Part shown: positions 14,335-23,409 of the stretch, piece after piece | Layout: every line of letters starts with the position of its first letter | How positions within the stretch are numbered: the stretch's first letter is position 1 | Origin: Betaproteobacteria bacterium | GTDB taxonomy: Bacteria; Pseudomonadota; Gammaproteobacteria; Burkholderiales; SG8-39 | DNA: 31,732 bases | Reading direction: 5' to 3' | Assembly (NCBI GenBank): GCA_007280315.1 | Contig: QYQC01000060.1 | Span: 1 to 31,732 of the forward strand | The notes under the pieces: generated by a model | What the model was told of the DNA's origin: nothing | The model's input: the letters and a program-made list of their open reading frames with translations, nothing else | The model's database searches: none | Made by a program: the position numbers and the translations under genes

Positions 14335-15822
14335 TTGCAATTTAGCACAAAACGCGGTGCGCCGGAGATGCGCGCCACGCCCTGCATCGCCGTGGGCGTA
14401 TATGCCGGTCGTAAACTCAGCGGCGCCGCCAACGCGCTCGACCGGGCGGGCCAGGGTGCGCTGCAGGAAATCCTGCGTCGTGGCGACATGGAAGGCAAGT
14501 CCGGAACCACGCTGCTTCTGTACCGGGTTCCAGGCGTCGCTGCAGAGCGCGTGCTGCTGGTCGGCCTCGGCGAAGAGGCGGACCTGCGCGAGCGCGAATA
14601 CCGCGAAGCAACGCGTGCGGCGGTCAAGGCTGCGCAGGAAACCGGCGCCGGCATGCTTACGCTGTGTTTCGGCGAGATCAAAGCCGGCCGCCGCGATGCT
14701 GTCTGGAAGGCGCGCCAGGTGGCGCTGATCGCAGCAGAGTGCGCCTACCGTTTCGACTCCATGAAAAGCAAGAAAGCCGAGCCGCGCCCACTCGCGCGGG
14801 TCGAGTTGCTGGCTACCGCGCGCGATGCCAGCGCTGCGGTCCGCGGTCTGAGCCAGGGACAGGCAATCGGAGCCGGCGTGAGCCTGGCGAAGGACCTGGG
14901 CAACCTTCCCGGCAATGTCTGCACACCGGCGTTTCTCGCCGAGCAGGCAAGGAAACTCGGCAAGGAATGGAAGCTCGAGGTGGAAGTCCTGGAGCGCAAG
15001 GAGATGGAAAAGCTCGGCATGGGTTCACTCCTCTCGGTGGCGCAGGGCTCGCGCCAGCCGCCCAAGTTGATCGTGCTTCACTACGCCGGTGGCCAGAAGA
15101 AGGCCAAACCTCTGGTACTGGTCGGCAAGGGCATCACGTTTGACTCCGGCGGCATTTCGCTCAAACCCGGGCCGGAAATGGACGAGATGAAATTCGACAT
15201 GTGCGGCGCAGCGAGCGTGCTCGGCGCGCTGCGCGCCTGTGCTGAACTCAAACTCAAGATCAACGTCGTTGGCATCATCCCGGCGAGCGAGAACCTGCCG
15301 GACGGCGCGGCGAGCAAGCCGGGCGATGTCGTCACCAGTATGTCCGGACAGACGATCGAGATACTCAACACCGACGCCGAAGGACGGCTGATCCTGTGCG
15401 ACGCCCTGACCTACGCCGAGCGCTTCGAGCCCGAAGCAGTGGTCGACATCGCCACACTCACCGGCGCCTGCGTCATCGCGCTCGGCCATGTCGCCAGTGG
15501 CTTGTACAGCAACAAGGAAGCGCTGGCGCGCGAACTGCTCGCAGCGGGAGACGAAGCCCACGATCGGGCCTGGCATATGCCGCTGTGGGACGATTATCAG
15601 GAGCAGCTGAAAAGCAACTTCGCCGACATGGCGAATATAGGCGGCCGGCCAGCCGGGAGCGTAACCGCAGCCTGCTTCCTATCGCGCTTCACCAAGAAAT
15701 TCGACTGGGCCCATCTGGACATCGCCGGCACTGCGTGGAAATCAGGCAAGGACAAGGGCTCTACCGGGCGGCCGGTGCCACTGTTGGTCAGTTTCCTGAT
15801 GAAACGGGCGGGCAAAGGGTAA
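14335..15822 (+). CDS. pepA: Leucyl (cytosol) aminopeptidase, M17 family
   Basis: A two-metal hexameric aminopeptidase that removes N-terminal residues from peptides; the E. coli homologue PepA also binds DNA (XerCD recombination). The 495-residue protein has an N-terminal macro-like domain (1-160) and a catalytic domain with GKGITFDSGG at 264-273 (Lys265 and Asp270), the metal ligand region MKFDMCG near 286-291, and the M17 signature NTDAEGRL at 345-352. Translation begins at TTG 14335, preceded by AGGAG at 14324-14328. No better ATG exists nearby; the later ATGs would remove part of the N-domain. It leads a rightward pepA-holC-unknown-valS series. Confidence 0.96.
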   Translation: MQFSTKRGAPEMRATPCIAVGVYAGRKLSGAANALDRAGQGALQEILRRGDMEGKSGTTLLLYRVPGVAAERVLLVGLGEEADLREREYREATRAAVKAAQETGAGMLTLCFGEIKAGRRDAVWKARQVALIAAECAYRFDSMKSKKAEPRPLARVELLATARDASAAVRGLSQGQAIGAGVSLAKDLGNLPGNVCTPAFLAEQARKLGKEWKLEVEVLERKEMEKLGMGSLLSVAQGSRQPPKLIVLHYAGGQKKAKPLVLVGKGITFDSGGISLKPGPEMDEMKFDMCGAASVLGALRACAELKLKINVVGIIPASENLPDGAASKPGDVVTSMSGQTIEILNTDAEGRLILCDALTYAERFEPEAVVDIATLTGACVIALGHVASGLYSNKEALARELLAAGDEAHDRAWHMPLWDDYQEQLKSNFADMANIGGRPAGSVTAACFLSRFTKKFDWAHLDIAGTAWKSGKDKGSTGRPVPLLVSFLMKRAGKG

Positions 15823-15887
15823 CCGATGATTGATGACGGGATAAGAGGAAAACATTCTCACCCGTCGCCGCCGCGCTCTGATCGCCG

Positions 15888-16316
15888 ATGACGCGTATCG
15901 ACTTCTATTTCGAGGCCGACGACAAGCTGCAGGTCGCCTGCCGGCTGTCGTCCAAGGCAGCGCAACAAAAGCTGCGGGTACTCATCTACGTTGCCAACGA
16001 AGCCCAGGCACAGAAGATTGACAAAATGCTCTGGACCTGGAAACCGACCGGCTTCGTGCCGCACTGCATGACGCGCAGCCCGCTCGCCGCCGAAACGCGG
16101 GTGCTGATCACCCGCGACCCGGAGGACACGCCGCACGACGAGGTGTTGCTCAATCTGCATTCCGTCTGGCCGCCCGCGTTCAGCCGTTTCCACCGGCTGG
16201 TGGAAATCGTCGGCCGCGACGAGGAAGACCGCGAAGCAGCGCGCGAGCGCTTTCGCTTTTATCGCGATCGCGGCTACCAGATCGCCAGGCACGACCTGTC
16301 CAAAACCGATGGCTGA
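15888..16316 (+). CDS. holC: DNA polymerase III chi subunit
   Basis: A clamp-loader accessory subunit that links the polymerase III holoenzyme to single-strand binding protein. The 142-residue protein has the chi family start MTRIDFYFEADDKLQVACRL, the central VLIYVANEAQAQKIDKMLWT and FVPHC segments, and DEVLLNLHSVWPPAF. It is normal family length. It follows pepA by 65 bases and overlaps the next gene by 8 bases. holC between pepA and valS is a long-conserved order in Proteobacteria, which supports the call. Confidence 0.93.
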   Translation: MTRIDFYFEADDKLQVACRLSSKAAQQKLRVLIYVANEAQAQKIDKMLWTWKPTGFVPHCMTRSPLAAETRVLITRDPEDTPHDEVLLNLHSVWPPAFSRFHRLVEIVGRDEEDREAARERFRFYRDRGYQIARHDLSKTDG

Positions 16317-16713
16317 ACCTGAGGATCTGCTGGGCAAGGCCGACGCGCTGATGGCACGCCACCACCCGGGTCGCGCGGCGGCGACACCCTACGGCGAGAT
16401 CCCGGTGCTCGAAGAAGTCGTGGACTTCCCCGCCGAAAGTGACGATCTACCGCTGTTGATGGAGTTTGTCCTGCCCGCGGCACCGGATCAGGCGCAGACC
16501 GCGGCTATGGCGGCGCGCATTCGCGCAGCACTGCTTGAACAACTGCAGCCCAGAATCGATGCGCTTATCGAGGAGCGCCTCAAAGATGGCCTCGCGCCGC
16601 TGGTCGAAAAATTGTTCGAAGATCTGCGCGGCGAGTTGCAGCGGGTCGCGCGCGAGATTCTGAATGACGCCACCCGCACCGCCGTGGAACAGGAAATCGA
16701 GCGGCGCAAATAG
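16309..16713 (+). CDS. Hypothetical protein between holC and valS
   Basis: A 134-residue acidic soluble protein that I do not recognise at family level. The first 60 residues are loosely ordered and Pro/acid-rich (EIPVLEEVVDFPAE). From about residue 63 a long amphipathic helix runs to the end (ARIRAALLEQLQPRIDALIE and LVEKLFEDLRGELQRVAREI), likely a coiled coil, ending in basic ERRK. It overlaps holC by 8 bases, so the two are translationally coupled. Small unknown proteins at this place occur in Betaproteobacteria. A structural or adaptor role beside chi is possible but unsupported. Confidence 0.75.
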   Translation: MAEPEDLLGKADALMARHHPGRAAATPYGEIPVLEEVVDFPAESDDLPLLMEFVLPAAPDQAQTAAMAARIRAALLEQLQPRIDALIEERLKDGLAPLVEKLFEDLRGELQRVAREILNDATRTAVEQEIERRK

Positions 16714-16736
16714 GCTGGGCCGGAACCTCAATCCGC

Positions 16737-16742
16737 TATAAT
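16737..16742 (+). promoter_or_regulatory. Possible -10 box of a valS promoter
   Basis: A perfect TATAAT lies 73 bases upstream of the valS ATG, in the 101-base gap after the small unknown gene. No recognisable -35 occurs 16-18 bases upstream, so this is only a candidate. Confidence 0.35.
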
Positions 16743-16814
16743 TCGCGTTTCGCTCATTCGAGCCGGGCGCCGTTCTGGCACTGTTCCGCTCGACGCGCCA
16801 TCCCCAGAGAAGAA

Positions 16815-19589
16815 ATGGAATTAGCCAAGAGTTTTGAGCCGCACGCCATCGAGGCGCACTGGTATCCGGAATGGGAGCGCCGCGGTTATTTCGCGCATTC
16901 CGCTGATCGCGCCAAACCGGCCTATTGCATCCAGCTGCCGCCGCCAAACGTGACCGGCACGCTGCACATGGGGCACGCGTTTCAGCAAACGCTGATGGAT
17001 ACGCTGGTGCGTTATCACCGCATGCGCGGCTTCAACACCAACTGGGTGGCGGGTACCGATCATGCCGGCATCGCCACCCAGATCGTGGTCGAACGGCAGT
17101 TGCAGTCCGAGGGCACGACCCGGCTCGAACTCGGGCGCGAGAGATTTCTTGAGCGTGTGCGCGCGTGGAAGCAGACGTCCGGCTCGACCATCACGCGCCA
17201 GATGCGGCGCCTGGGTGCCTCGGCCAACTGGACCTACGCCGACACCGAAGGCCAGCAAGCCGGTTACTTCACCATGGACGAGCGCATGTCGCGCGCTGTG
17301 GTCGAAGTGTTCGTACGCCTGCATCGGAAAGGGTTGATCTACCGCGGCAAGCGCCTGGTCAATTGGGATCCGGTGCTCGGCACCGCGGTGTCCGACCTGG
17401 AGGTCGACAGCGAGGAGGAAGACGGCAAGATCTGGGAAATCAAGTATCCGTTTTCGGACGGAAACGGCGCTTTGGTGGTCGCAACCACCCGCCCGGAAAC
17501 CATGCTCGGCGACGTCGCAGTCGCAGTCAATCCCAAGGACGAACGCTACACTGCGTTGATCGGAAAACAGGTGGTGCTGCCGCTTACCGGCCGCACAATT
17601 CCGGTGATCGCCGACGATTACGTCGATCCCGCGTTCGGCACCGGTTGCGTCAAGATCACGCCGGCGCACGACTTCAACGACTACCAGGTCGGCCAGCGCC
17701 ACGGCCTGGCGCAGATCGGCGTCCTCGCGCTCGATGCCACCATCAACGACAACGCCCCTGAGGCCTATCGCGGACTGGATCGGTTCGAGGCGCGCAAACG
17801 CATACTCGAAGATCTGGGCAAGCAGGGTCTGATGGCGTCGGAAAAGGCGTACAAACTGCGCGTGCCGCGCTCCGGCCGCACCGGCGTGATCGTCGAGCCC
17901 ATGCTCACCGACCAATGGTTCGTAAAAATGGACGGTCTCGCCAAGCGCGGCTTGCAGGCGGTGACGGAAGGCGAAATCAAGTTTTACCCCGATCACTGGA
18001 CCACCACCTATAACCACTGGCTGCAGAACATCCAGGACTGGTGCATTTCGCGCCAGCTATGGTGGGGACACCAGATTCCCTGCTGGTACGACGACCAGGG
18101 CAATACCTATGTTGCGCCGAGCGAAGACGAAGCCAGGACACAGGCCGCGGCCAAAGGCTACTCAGGCACGCTCAGGCGCGACGAGGATGTGCTCGACACC
18201 TGGTTCTCATCGGCGCTGGTGCCGTTCACGTCGCTCGGCTGGCCGGAACAATCCGACGACCTGAATGCGTTTCTGCCCTCCTCGGTGCTGGTCACCGGTT
18301 TCGACATCATTTTCTTCTGGGTTGCGCGCATGGTCATGATGACCCTGCACTTTACCGACAAAGTGCCGTTTCGGCATGTCTACATCAACGCACTGGTGCG
18401 CGATGCCGAAGGCCAGAAGATGTCGAAGTCCAAGGGCAACACCTTGGACCCGCTGGACCTGATCGACGGCGTCAGTTTCGATGCCCTTCTCGAAAAATCG
18501 ACCCAGGGCCTGATGCTTGCCAGCCACAAGCAGAAAGTCGAGAAATACGTACGCAAGAATTATGCGAACGGAATTCCTTCCTTTGGCGCCGACGCACTGC
18601 GCTTCACTTTCGCCTCGCTCGCAAGCTTTGCTCGCACGCTCAACTTCGATCTTGGCCGCTGCGAAGGCTACCGTAATTTCTGCAATAAGTTATGGAACGC
18701 GACGCGCTTCGTACTGATGAACACCGAGGGCAAGGATTGCGGCATCGACGAATCGCTGCCGCTCGCCCCCTCCGTCATCGACCGCTGGATCGTGAGCCGA
18801 CTGCAGCACGCGGAGAAAGCGATTTGCGACGGCTTCGACAGCTATCGCTTCGATCTCGCCGCGCGCGCACTGTACGAGTTCGTCTGGGACGAATATTGCG
18901 ACTGGTATCTCGAACTGGCCAAGGTACAGCTGCAGTCGGGAAGCGAAGCCGAGCAGCGCGCAACGCGGCGCACACTGGTGCGCGTTCTGGAGGCGGTTTT
19001 GCGGCTCGCCCATCCGGTGATGCCCTTCATTACTGAAGAGTTGTGGCAGAAGGTCGCGCCGCTGGCCGGGCGCACTGGTGCGAGCATCATGCTCGCGCCC
19101 TATCCGCAGCAGCAGGTCGAGCGCATCGATGCAGCGGCCGAAGCGCAGGTCGCGCTGTTGAAAGATATCGTCGGTGCGTGCCGCAACTTGCGAGGCGAAA
19201 TGAACGTCTCTCCGGCGCAGCGCATTCCCCTGCTCGCCACCGGCGACAAAGCGACGATGGACGCGCTCTCCCCCTATATCAAATTCCTGGCCAGGCTATC
19301 CGAAGTAAGCGTGGTCGCCGAGCTGCCGCAGGCCGACGCACCGGTCGCCGTGGTAGGCGACTGCCGTCTGATGCTCAAGATTGAAATCGACAAGGCGGCG
19401 GAACGCGAACGCCTGCAAAAGGAAATCTCCAGGCTCGAGGGCGAGACCACCAAGGCCGAGGGCAAACTCGCCAACGCCGGGTTCGTCGCCCGCGCGCCGG
19501 CGCAGGTAGTGGCGCAGGAGAAAGATCGGCTGACAGGATTCGCTACGACGCTGAAAAACCTGAAACAGCAACTCGCAAAACTCGGCTGA
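16815..19589 (+). CDS. valS: Valyl-tRNA synthetase
   Basis: Charges tRNA-Val and edits mischarged threonine. The 924-residue class I enzyme has the HIGH motif as HMGH (51-54, in PPPNVTGTLHMGHAF) and the KMSKS loop exactly (535-539, in GQKMSKSKGNTLDP). The editing domain lies between about 190 and 340 with TTRPETMLGDVAVAVNP and GTGCVKITPAHDFNDY. The C-terminal 65 residues form the coiled-coil tRNA arm (AERERLQKEISRLEGETTKA). The length is normal and no domain is missing. The start ATG 16815 follows AGAGAAGAA. An intrinsic terminator stands just after the stop. Confidence 0.98.
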   Translation: MELAKSFEPHAIEAHWYPEWERRGYFAHSADRAKPAYCIQLPPPNVTGTLHMGHAFQQTLMDTLVRYHRMRGFNTNWVAGTDHAGIATQIVVERQLQSEGTTRLELGRERFLERVRAWKQTSGSTITRQMRRLGASANWTYADTEGQQAGYFTMDERMSRAVVEVFVRLHRKGLIYRGKRLVNWDPVLGTAVSDLEVDSEEEDGKIWEIKYPFSDGNGALVVATTRPETMLGDVAVAVNPKDERYTALIGKQVVLPLTGRTIPVIADDYVDPAFGTGCVKITPAHDFNDYQVGQRHGLAQIGVLALDATINDNAPEAYRGLDRFEARKRILEDLGKQGLMASEKAYKLRVPRSGRTGVIVEPMLTDQWFVKMDGLAKRGLQAVTEGEIKFYPDHWTTTYNHWLQNIQDWCISRQLWWGHQIPCWYDDQGNTYVAPSEDEARTQAAAKGYSGTLRRDEDVLDTWFSSALVPFTSLGWPEQSDDLNAFLPSSVLVTGFDIIFFWVARMVMMTLHFTDKVPFRHVYINALVRDAEGQKMSKSKGNTLDPLDLIDGVSFDALLEKSTQGLMLASHKQKVEKYVRKNYANGIPSFGADALRFTFASLASFARTLNFDLGRCEGYRNFCNKLWNATRFVLMNTEGKDCGIDESLPLAPSVIDRWIVSRLQHAEKAICDGFDSYRFDLAARALYEFVWDEYCDWYLELAKVQLQSGSEAEQRATRRTLVRVLEAVLRLAHPVMPFITEELWQKVAPLAGRTGASIMLAPYPQQQVERIDAAAEAQVALLKDIVGACRNLRGEMNVSPAQRIPLLATGDKATMDALSPYIKFLARLSEVSVVAELPQADAPVAVVGDCRLMLKIEIDKAAERERLQKEISRLEGETTKAEGKLANAGFVARAPAQVVAQEKDRLTGFATTLKNLKQQLAKLG

Positions 19590-19598
19590 CAAAATGTA

Positions 19599-19620
19599 AA
19601 AAGGGAGCGGCGCCCCTTTT
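19599..19620 (+). terminator. Intrinsic terminator after valS
   Basis: AAAAGGG (19599-19605), an 8-base GC-rich loop and CCCTTTT (19614-19620) form a 7-bp stem ending in T residues, 9 bases after the valS stop. It can act in both directions. The ATG proposed for the next gene directly follows the last T. Confidence 0.7.
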
Positions 19621-20883
19621 ATGTCCCCCAAGTTAGACATGCATCCGATCCTGCGCGGCTTTCAGCATCGCAATTTCCGCCTGTTCTTCATCGGCCAGAC
19701 GCTGACCATGATCGGCACCTGGATGCAGTACATCGCCATTTCCTGGCTGATCTACCGGCTCACCGGTTCGGCCTTCATGCTCGGAATGACCGGGTTTGCG
19801 CTGCAAATCCCCATTCTGCTGGTGTCGCCGTTTGCCGGCGTATGGGTAGACCGCTTCGACCGGCGCAAGCTGTTGATGCTGACGCAGGCACTGGCGCTGG
19901 CGCAGGCCCTGGTGCTGGCCGCGCTCACCTTCTCCGGCCTGATCCAGGTGTGGCATGTCCTGGTCATTTCCCTGTTCCTCGGCACAGTCAACGCGTTCGC
20001 CAATCCGACCCGCGGCACATTCCTGCTGGAAATGGTGGAATCCAGGGAAAATCTGCCCAACGCCATCGCCCTCAACTCGCTGATCATGAACAGCGCGCGT
20101 TTCGTCGGACCGAGCATCGCCGGGGCGGTGCTCGCATTCGCGGGCGAAGGCTGGTGCTTCCTGTTGAACGCTTTCTCCTACCTGGCATTGATCGTCGCGC
20201 TATTGATGATGCGCGTCAAACCCGCGGCGACGCGCGCGATGAACGCGCACTGGTTCGAGGATTTGAAGCAGGGATTTCGCTATGCCTTCGGCTTTCTTCC
20301 CAGCCGGCACCTGCTGCTGCTGGTGGCAGCAGTCAGTATGACCACCTCGCCCTACCAGCACATGATGCCTATTTTTGCCGGGGAAGTGTTCGGCGGCGAT
20401 GCGCGCACGCTCGGCCTCCTGATCAGCGGCGCCGGCATGGGCGCCTTTGCCGGCACGGCCTATCTCGCCGGGCGCACCTCCTTGCGCGGCTTGTCGCGCA
20501 TCATTCTGATCGCCGGATTCTCAGCCGGGCTGGGCCTGATGCTGTTCTCCCAATCGCGCCTGCTTTGGCTGTCGCTGCTACTGATGCTGCCGATAGGTTT
20601 CGGTCTTATCGTGACCGCGACCTCGACCAACACCATCCTGCAGACCATCGCCGACGAGGGCACGCGCGGCCGCGTGGTCAGCATCTACCATATGTGCTTT
20701 CTCGGCACGCCGCCGCTGGGAAACTTCATCGCCGGCTCGGTCGCGAGCCGCATCGGCGCGCCGCTGACGCTGCTCATTTTCGGCGCGCTGTGCACGGTTG
20801 CAGCCTTTGCCTTCGCCCTGCAGATCGAGACCTGGCGCGCCGCGATCCGGCCGGTGTATCAGCGCCTCGGTGTGGTGAAATAG
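19621..20883 (+). CDS. MFS transporter, drug/siderophore exporter type (DHA3-like)
   Basis: A 420-residue inner-membrane permease with twelve predicted spans. It shows the N-terminal FRLFFIGQTLTMIGTWMQYI segment and the loop 2-3 signature GVWVDRFDRRKLLML. The NALNSLI-like region NAIALNSLIMNSARFVGPSI also appears, as in EntS-like and other MFS_3 exporters. The substrate cannot be read from the sequence. The start is uncertain: ATG 19621 touches the valS terminator and has no ribosome site, and ATG 19639 (MHPILRGFQHRNF) is also possible. It is convergent with the periplasmic protein gene on its right, and hairpins occupy the gap. Confidence 0.85.
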   Translation: MSPKLDMHPILRGFQHRNFRLFFIGQTLTMIGTWMQYIAISWLIYRLTGSAFMLGMTGFALQIPILLVSPFAGVWVDRFDRRKLLMLTQALALAQALVLAALTFSGLIQVWHVLVISLFLGTVNAFANPTRGTFLLEMVESRENLPNAIALNSLIMNSARFVGPSIAGAVLAFAGEGWCFLLNAFSYLALIVALLMMRVKPAATRAMNAHWFEDLKQGFRYAFGFLPSRHLLLLVAAVSMTTSPYQHMMPIFAGEVFGGDARTLGLLISGAGMGAFAGTAYLAGRTSLRGLSRIILIAGFSAGLGLMLFSQSRLLWLSLLLMLPIGFGLIVTATSTNTILQTIADEGTRGRVVSIYHMCFLGTPPLGNFIAGSVASRIGAPLTLLIFGALCTVAAFAFALQIETWRAAIRPVYQRLGVVK

Positions 20884-20906
20884 CCGCGTACGCGCGCGAC
20901 GCGGCT
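20882..20906. terminator. GC-rich inverted repeat between convergent genes
   Basis: AGCCGCG (20882-20888) and CGCGGCT (20900-20906) make a perfect 7-bp stem starting in the MFS stop codon. A second small stem GCTGA/TCAGC follows at 20904-20916. No T run is present. It lies between two convergent genes, so a weak bidirectional terminator is plausible. Confidence 0.35.
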
Positions 20907-20911
20907 GACGT

Positions 20912-21823
20912 TCAGCGCGCGTCTTCCTTGCCGCCCGCGGTCAGTGCCAGCGCGGCGCGCATGGCTTCCGGCGCTTTCATGATGTTCATGAAACTGTTGG
21001 CGCCCATCATCGAAAGATCAGGGAAGGAAATGGCAATGCGAAAACGCGCGTACAGCGCATAGACCTTGTTGTCCGAAACCAGGATGTCGTAGGGCAGGTG
21101 CGCCGTCGACTTGACGTCCCTGAAGTCGATTTCGCTCATGATGTATTTGTCGTCCATGTACTTGTTGTCGCCGTCGCCCTTCATCGCGACACCGAACAGC
21201 GTCTCTTTCTTTCCCGGTACATCGATTCGATAGACCTTGGTTACGCCTTGTTTTCCCGCCGCGAGTCCGGCCTCGACTGCTTTCAGCGCCTCCTCATGGC
21301 TGCCGTAGCTCGCGAGCGTATTGGGCTCGTCGAAATACTCCATGCCGAACATGTAGTGATACTTGCGCAGCTTTTCCGCAGTCAGGCCTACGGCGCCGAA
21401 TTCCTCGATCCTTCCGAGTGCGGCCTGCAGCTTCGCCGCGGTATCCTTCAGGTCCCCCGCCATGCGATAGGCGTTGGCCATATAGGAAGGATTGGTATAG
21501 GCCACTTGAATCTGATCCTTGACCTTGGTTACCGATACGCGCACCGCTGCACCGAACCCGCCGTGTGCGGACTTGGCGGCGTTGCTGCGCAGTTCGTCGT
21601 TGGTTGCTCCGATTACGTTCGCGCCAGCGTAGGGCGAGTAGCTGCCGGCGACCGTGAACCCGGCCGCGGTCAGCGCTGCCTTGGTGGCGTCCAGCTTCTG
21701 CGCCAGATCGCCCGGCCCCTTGGATGCCAGCACGAACGGCTTTAGCACTGCTTCCTGTGCAAACGCCAGCGTAGCGCTCAGCGCCAGCAATACTGTACCC
21801 AGGGTCCTGTGAATAGTTGACAT
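20912..21823 (-). CDS. Unknown periplasmic protein, possibly DUF302-related
   Basis: A 303-residue exported protein with a signal peptide at residues 1-22 (TLGTVLLALSATLAFA). I chose ATG 21823 because GGGAG lies 7-8 nt upstream; the frame is open to 21868. There are no Cys or heme motifs in the mature part. Residues about 25-115 (helix, then AAGFTVAGSYSPYAGANVIG, then VAYTNPSYMANAY) and about 185-290 (KVYRIDVPGKKETLFGVAM, LPYDILVSDNKVYALYARF, ISFPDLSMMG) both have the alternating pattern of DUF302-like domains, hinting at an internal duplication. I cannot confirm that family. It is downstream of a fadL-type gene but separated from it by a strong terminator, so it probably has its own promoter. 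Confidence 0.72.
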   Translation of the reverse strand: MSTIHRTLGTVLLALSATLAFAQEAVLKPFVLASKGPGDLAQKLDATKAALTAAGFTVAGSYSPYAGANVIGATNDELRSNAAKSAHGGFGAAVRVSVTKVKDQIQVAYTNPSYMANAYRMAGDLKDTAAKLQAALGRIEEFGAVGLTAEKLRKYHYMFGMEYFDEPNTLASYGSHEEALKAVEAGLAAGKQGVTKVYRIDVPGKKETLFGVAMKGDGDNKYMDDKYIMSEIDFRDVKSTAHLPYDILVSDNKVYALYARFRIAISFPDLSMMGANSFMNIMKAPEAMRAALALTAGGKEDAR

Positions 21824-21866
21824 GTCTTGTCTCCCGGTTGAGTGGATGGTGATAAGGAAATAGGTC

Positions 21867-21898
21867 AAAAAAAAAGCTGAGGGCTCGCGGCCCTCAGC
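21867..21898 (-). terminator. Strong intrinsic terminator after the FadL-type gene
   Basis: On the minus strand GCTGAGGGC, a 5-base loop and GCCCTCAGC (21898-21876) form a perfect 9-bp stem followed at once by nine T (21875-21867). It stands 30 bases beyond the stop of the outer-membrane channel gene and isolates it from the next gene. Confidence 0.9.
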
Positions 21899-21928
21899 CC
21901 TACGTGCAGCGTTCCCTAGTTTTTCGGC

Positions 21929-23326
21929 TTACTTCAGTTTCATGCTGTAAGCGATGCCGAGGGAGTTCTGGTACATCTGGATCTTCTCGGTCCCGCCGGC
22001 GGCGCCGAGCCAGTTAGAAAACAGACTGGCAGCCTCCACCGAGTTCTTGAACGCATGCATGTAGGCCATGGTCAGTTCCGATTCCTTGCTCAGGCTATAG
22101 GTGAATCCGAGGGTCGCGTGATCCTTGACTACCCCCGGGGCCATGATGTTGAAGGTCACGTCGCGGCCCGAGATCGGATTGTCGCTATGGTTGTAGCCGG
22201 CGCGCAGAATAAGGTTCGGGTTGTATTGATATTCGCCGCCAAGCTTGAACACATTGACGCTGCTCCAGCCGAAGCCGCGGCAGCTGTCGCAGCCCAGCGA
22301 GCCCGTGATACCGCCGAACGCAGGGTTGGCATTGCCAAGGTTGGTACTGGCGGCGCCTACCGACCTGATGCCGGAATAGTCGATGCGCTGGAAATCGGCG
22401 GCGAGCGTCAGTTTCGGCGTCGTCTTGACCTCGATCCCGAGGGTCAGATTGCTCGGCATGTCAAACATGCCCTGGCCCGGAAACAGGTCCTTGTACTTGT
22501 CGAATTTCTGCATCCTGGTCTTGGTGGCGTAGCTTGCGCCCAGGGTCACCGTATCGGAAACCTTGCCCATCCAGCCCAGACGCAGGCCAACGCCTGTCGA
22601 GGTCGCATTGCCGCGGTTGGTCAGGTTGTTGTTCGCCGCCCAGTTCGCTGCGGTACCCGGAGGACCATATTGGGTAAATTGCCAGATGCCGTCCAGGCCT
22701 TCGACCTTGAATTTCTGATAGGCGAGCAACAGCGATACGCCGAAGGAGTGATCCTTGTTCACCTTCATCGCGAATGTCGGCGCGACAATCAGTTGCTCCA
22801 GATTCAAACCCAGCCGTCCGGTACCGCACAGCAGGTTATAGGCGTTTGGGGTTGTCGGAGCGGCCGGTGTCGGATTGAAGCCGCCGCAGGCGGTATTCCC
22901 GCCAAGCTGTCCGCCCGGATAATCGGTGTTCATGCCGCCGTTGCCGTACACGGTGACTCCGGCTGACATGTCCCAGCCCAGCATTTTGTTGTAACCGAAC
23001 TCTGGGATGAAGAACTGGTTGCTGCCGCTGTCCGCGCTGCCGTTGATGGGCGCGAAGCCGGGGCCCGGCGCGGCCGCGCCGGTGCGCTCAATGCTGCGCC
23101 TCGGACTGAAAAGATCCAAGCCGATATCGAGCCGGTCGCCGGCCCAGACCATGCTCGCCGGGTTATTCGCACCGCCGAAGGCGTCGACCGCCCTCGCCAC
23201 CGATGCGCCGCCCATGCCTTTGGCCTTCATGCCATAGCCATGTGGGTAATAGCCGTCCGTCGCCAGTGCAACCGACGGAATTGCAAATACGGCAAGCAAT
23301 ACCGATGTTAGTAGTGAGCGTTTCAT
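21929..23326 (-). CDS. FadL/OmpP1/TodX-family outer-membrane channel
   Basis: A 465-residue outer-membrane beta-barrel expected to let hydrophobic compounds through by lateral diffusion. The signal peptide spans residues 1-22 (LLTSVLLAVFAIPSVALA). The mature N-terminus is the FadL hatch domain: GYGMKAKGMGGASVARAVDAF, followed by the family NPA motif in NNPASM (55-59). The remainder alternates beta strands and loops. Four Cys sit in likely loops: C147, C167 and a C346-x-x-C349 (GCDSC), unusual in this family. The start at ATG 23326 has AGGGA upstream; the longer frame to 23704 overlaps the dsrE-type gene. It is 83 bases downstream of that gene in the same direction. The substrate is unknown; sulfur compounds are a possibility from context. 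Confidence 0.88.
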   Translation of the reverse strand: MKRSLLTSVLLAVFAIPSVALATDGYYPHGYGMKAKGMGGASVARAVDAFGGANNPASMVWAGDRLDIGLDLFSPRRSIERTGAAAPGPGFAPINGSADSGSNQFFIPEFGYNKMLGWDMSAGVTVYGNGGMNTDYPGGQLGGNTACGGFNPTPAAPTTPNAYNLLCGTGRLGLNLEQLIVAPTFAMKVNKDHSFGVSLLLAYQKFKVEGLDGIWQFTQYGPPGTAANWAANNNLTNRGNATSTGVGLRLGWMGKVSDTVTLGASYATKTRMQKFDKYKDLFPGQGMFDMPSNLTLGIEVKTTPKLTLAADFQRIDYSGIRSVGAASTNLGNANPAFGGITGSLGCDSCRGFGWSSVNVFKLGGEYQYNPNLILRAGYNHSDNPISGRDVTFNIMAPGVVKDHATLGFTYSLSKESELTMAYMHAFKNSVEAASLFSNWLGAAGGTEKIQMYQNSLGIAYSMKLK

Positions 23327-23409
23327 TTCGATTCCCTTTCTTATGAAATTACAACCATCGCTTATTACGACTGTATGGTCTACAACAGCATTATTCCTGT
23401 TACGGATTT

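Noticed and set aside
21867..21898. Promoter for the 303-residue protein formed by the TTGACC after the T run
   Set aside because: No -10 box lies at a usable distance; the sequence is explained as an intrinsic terminator.
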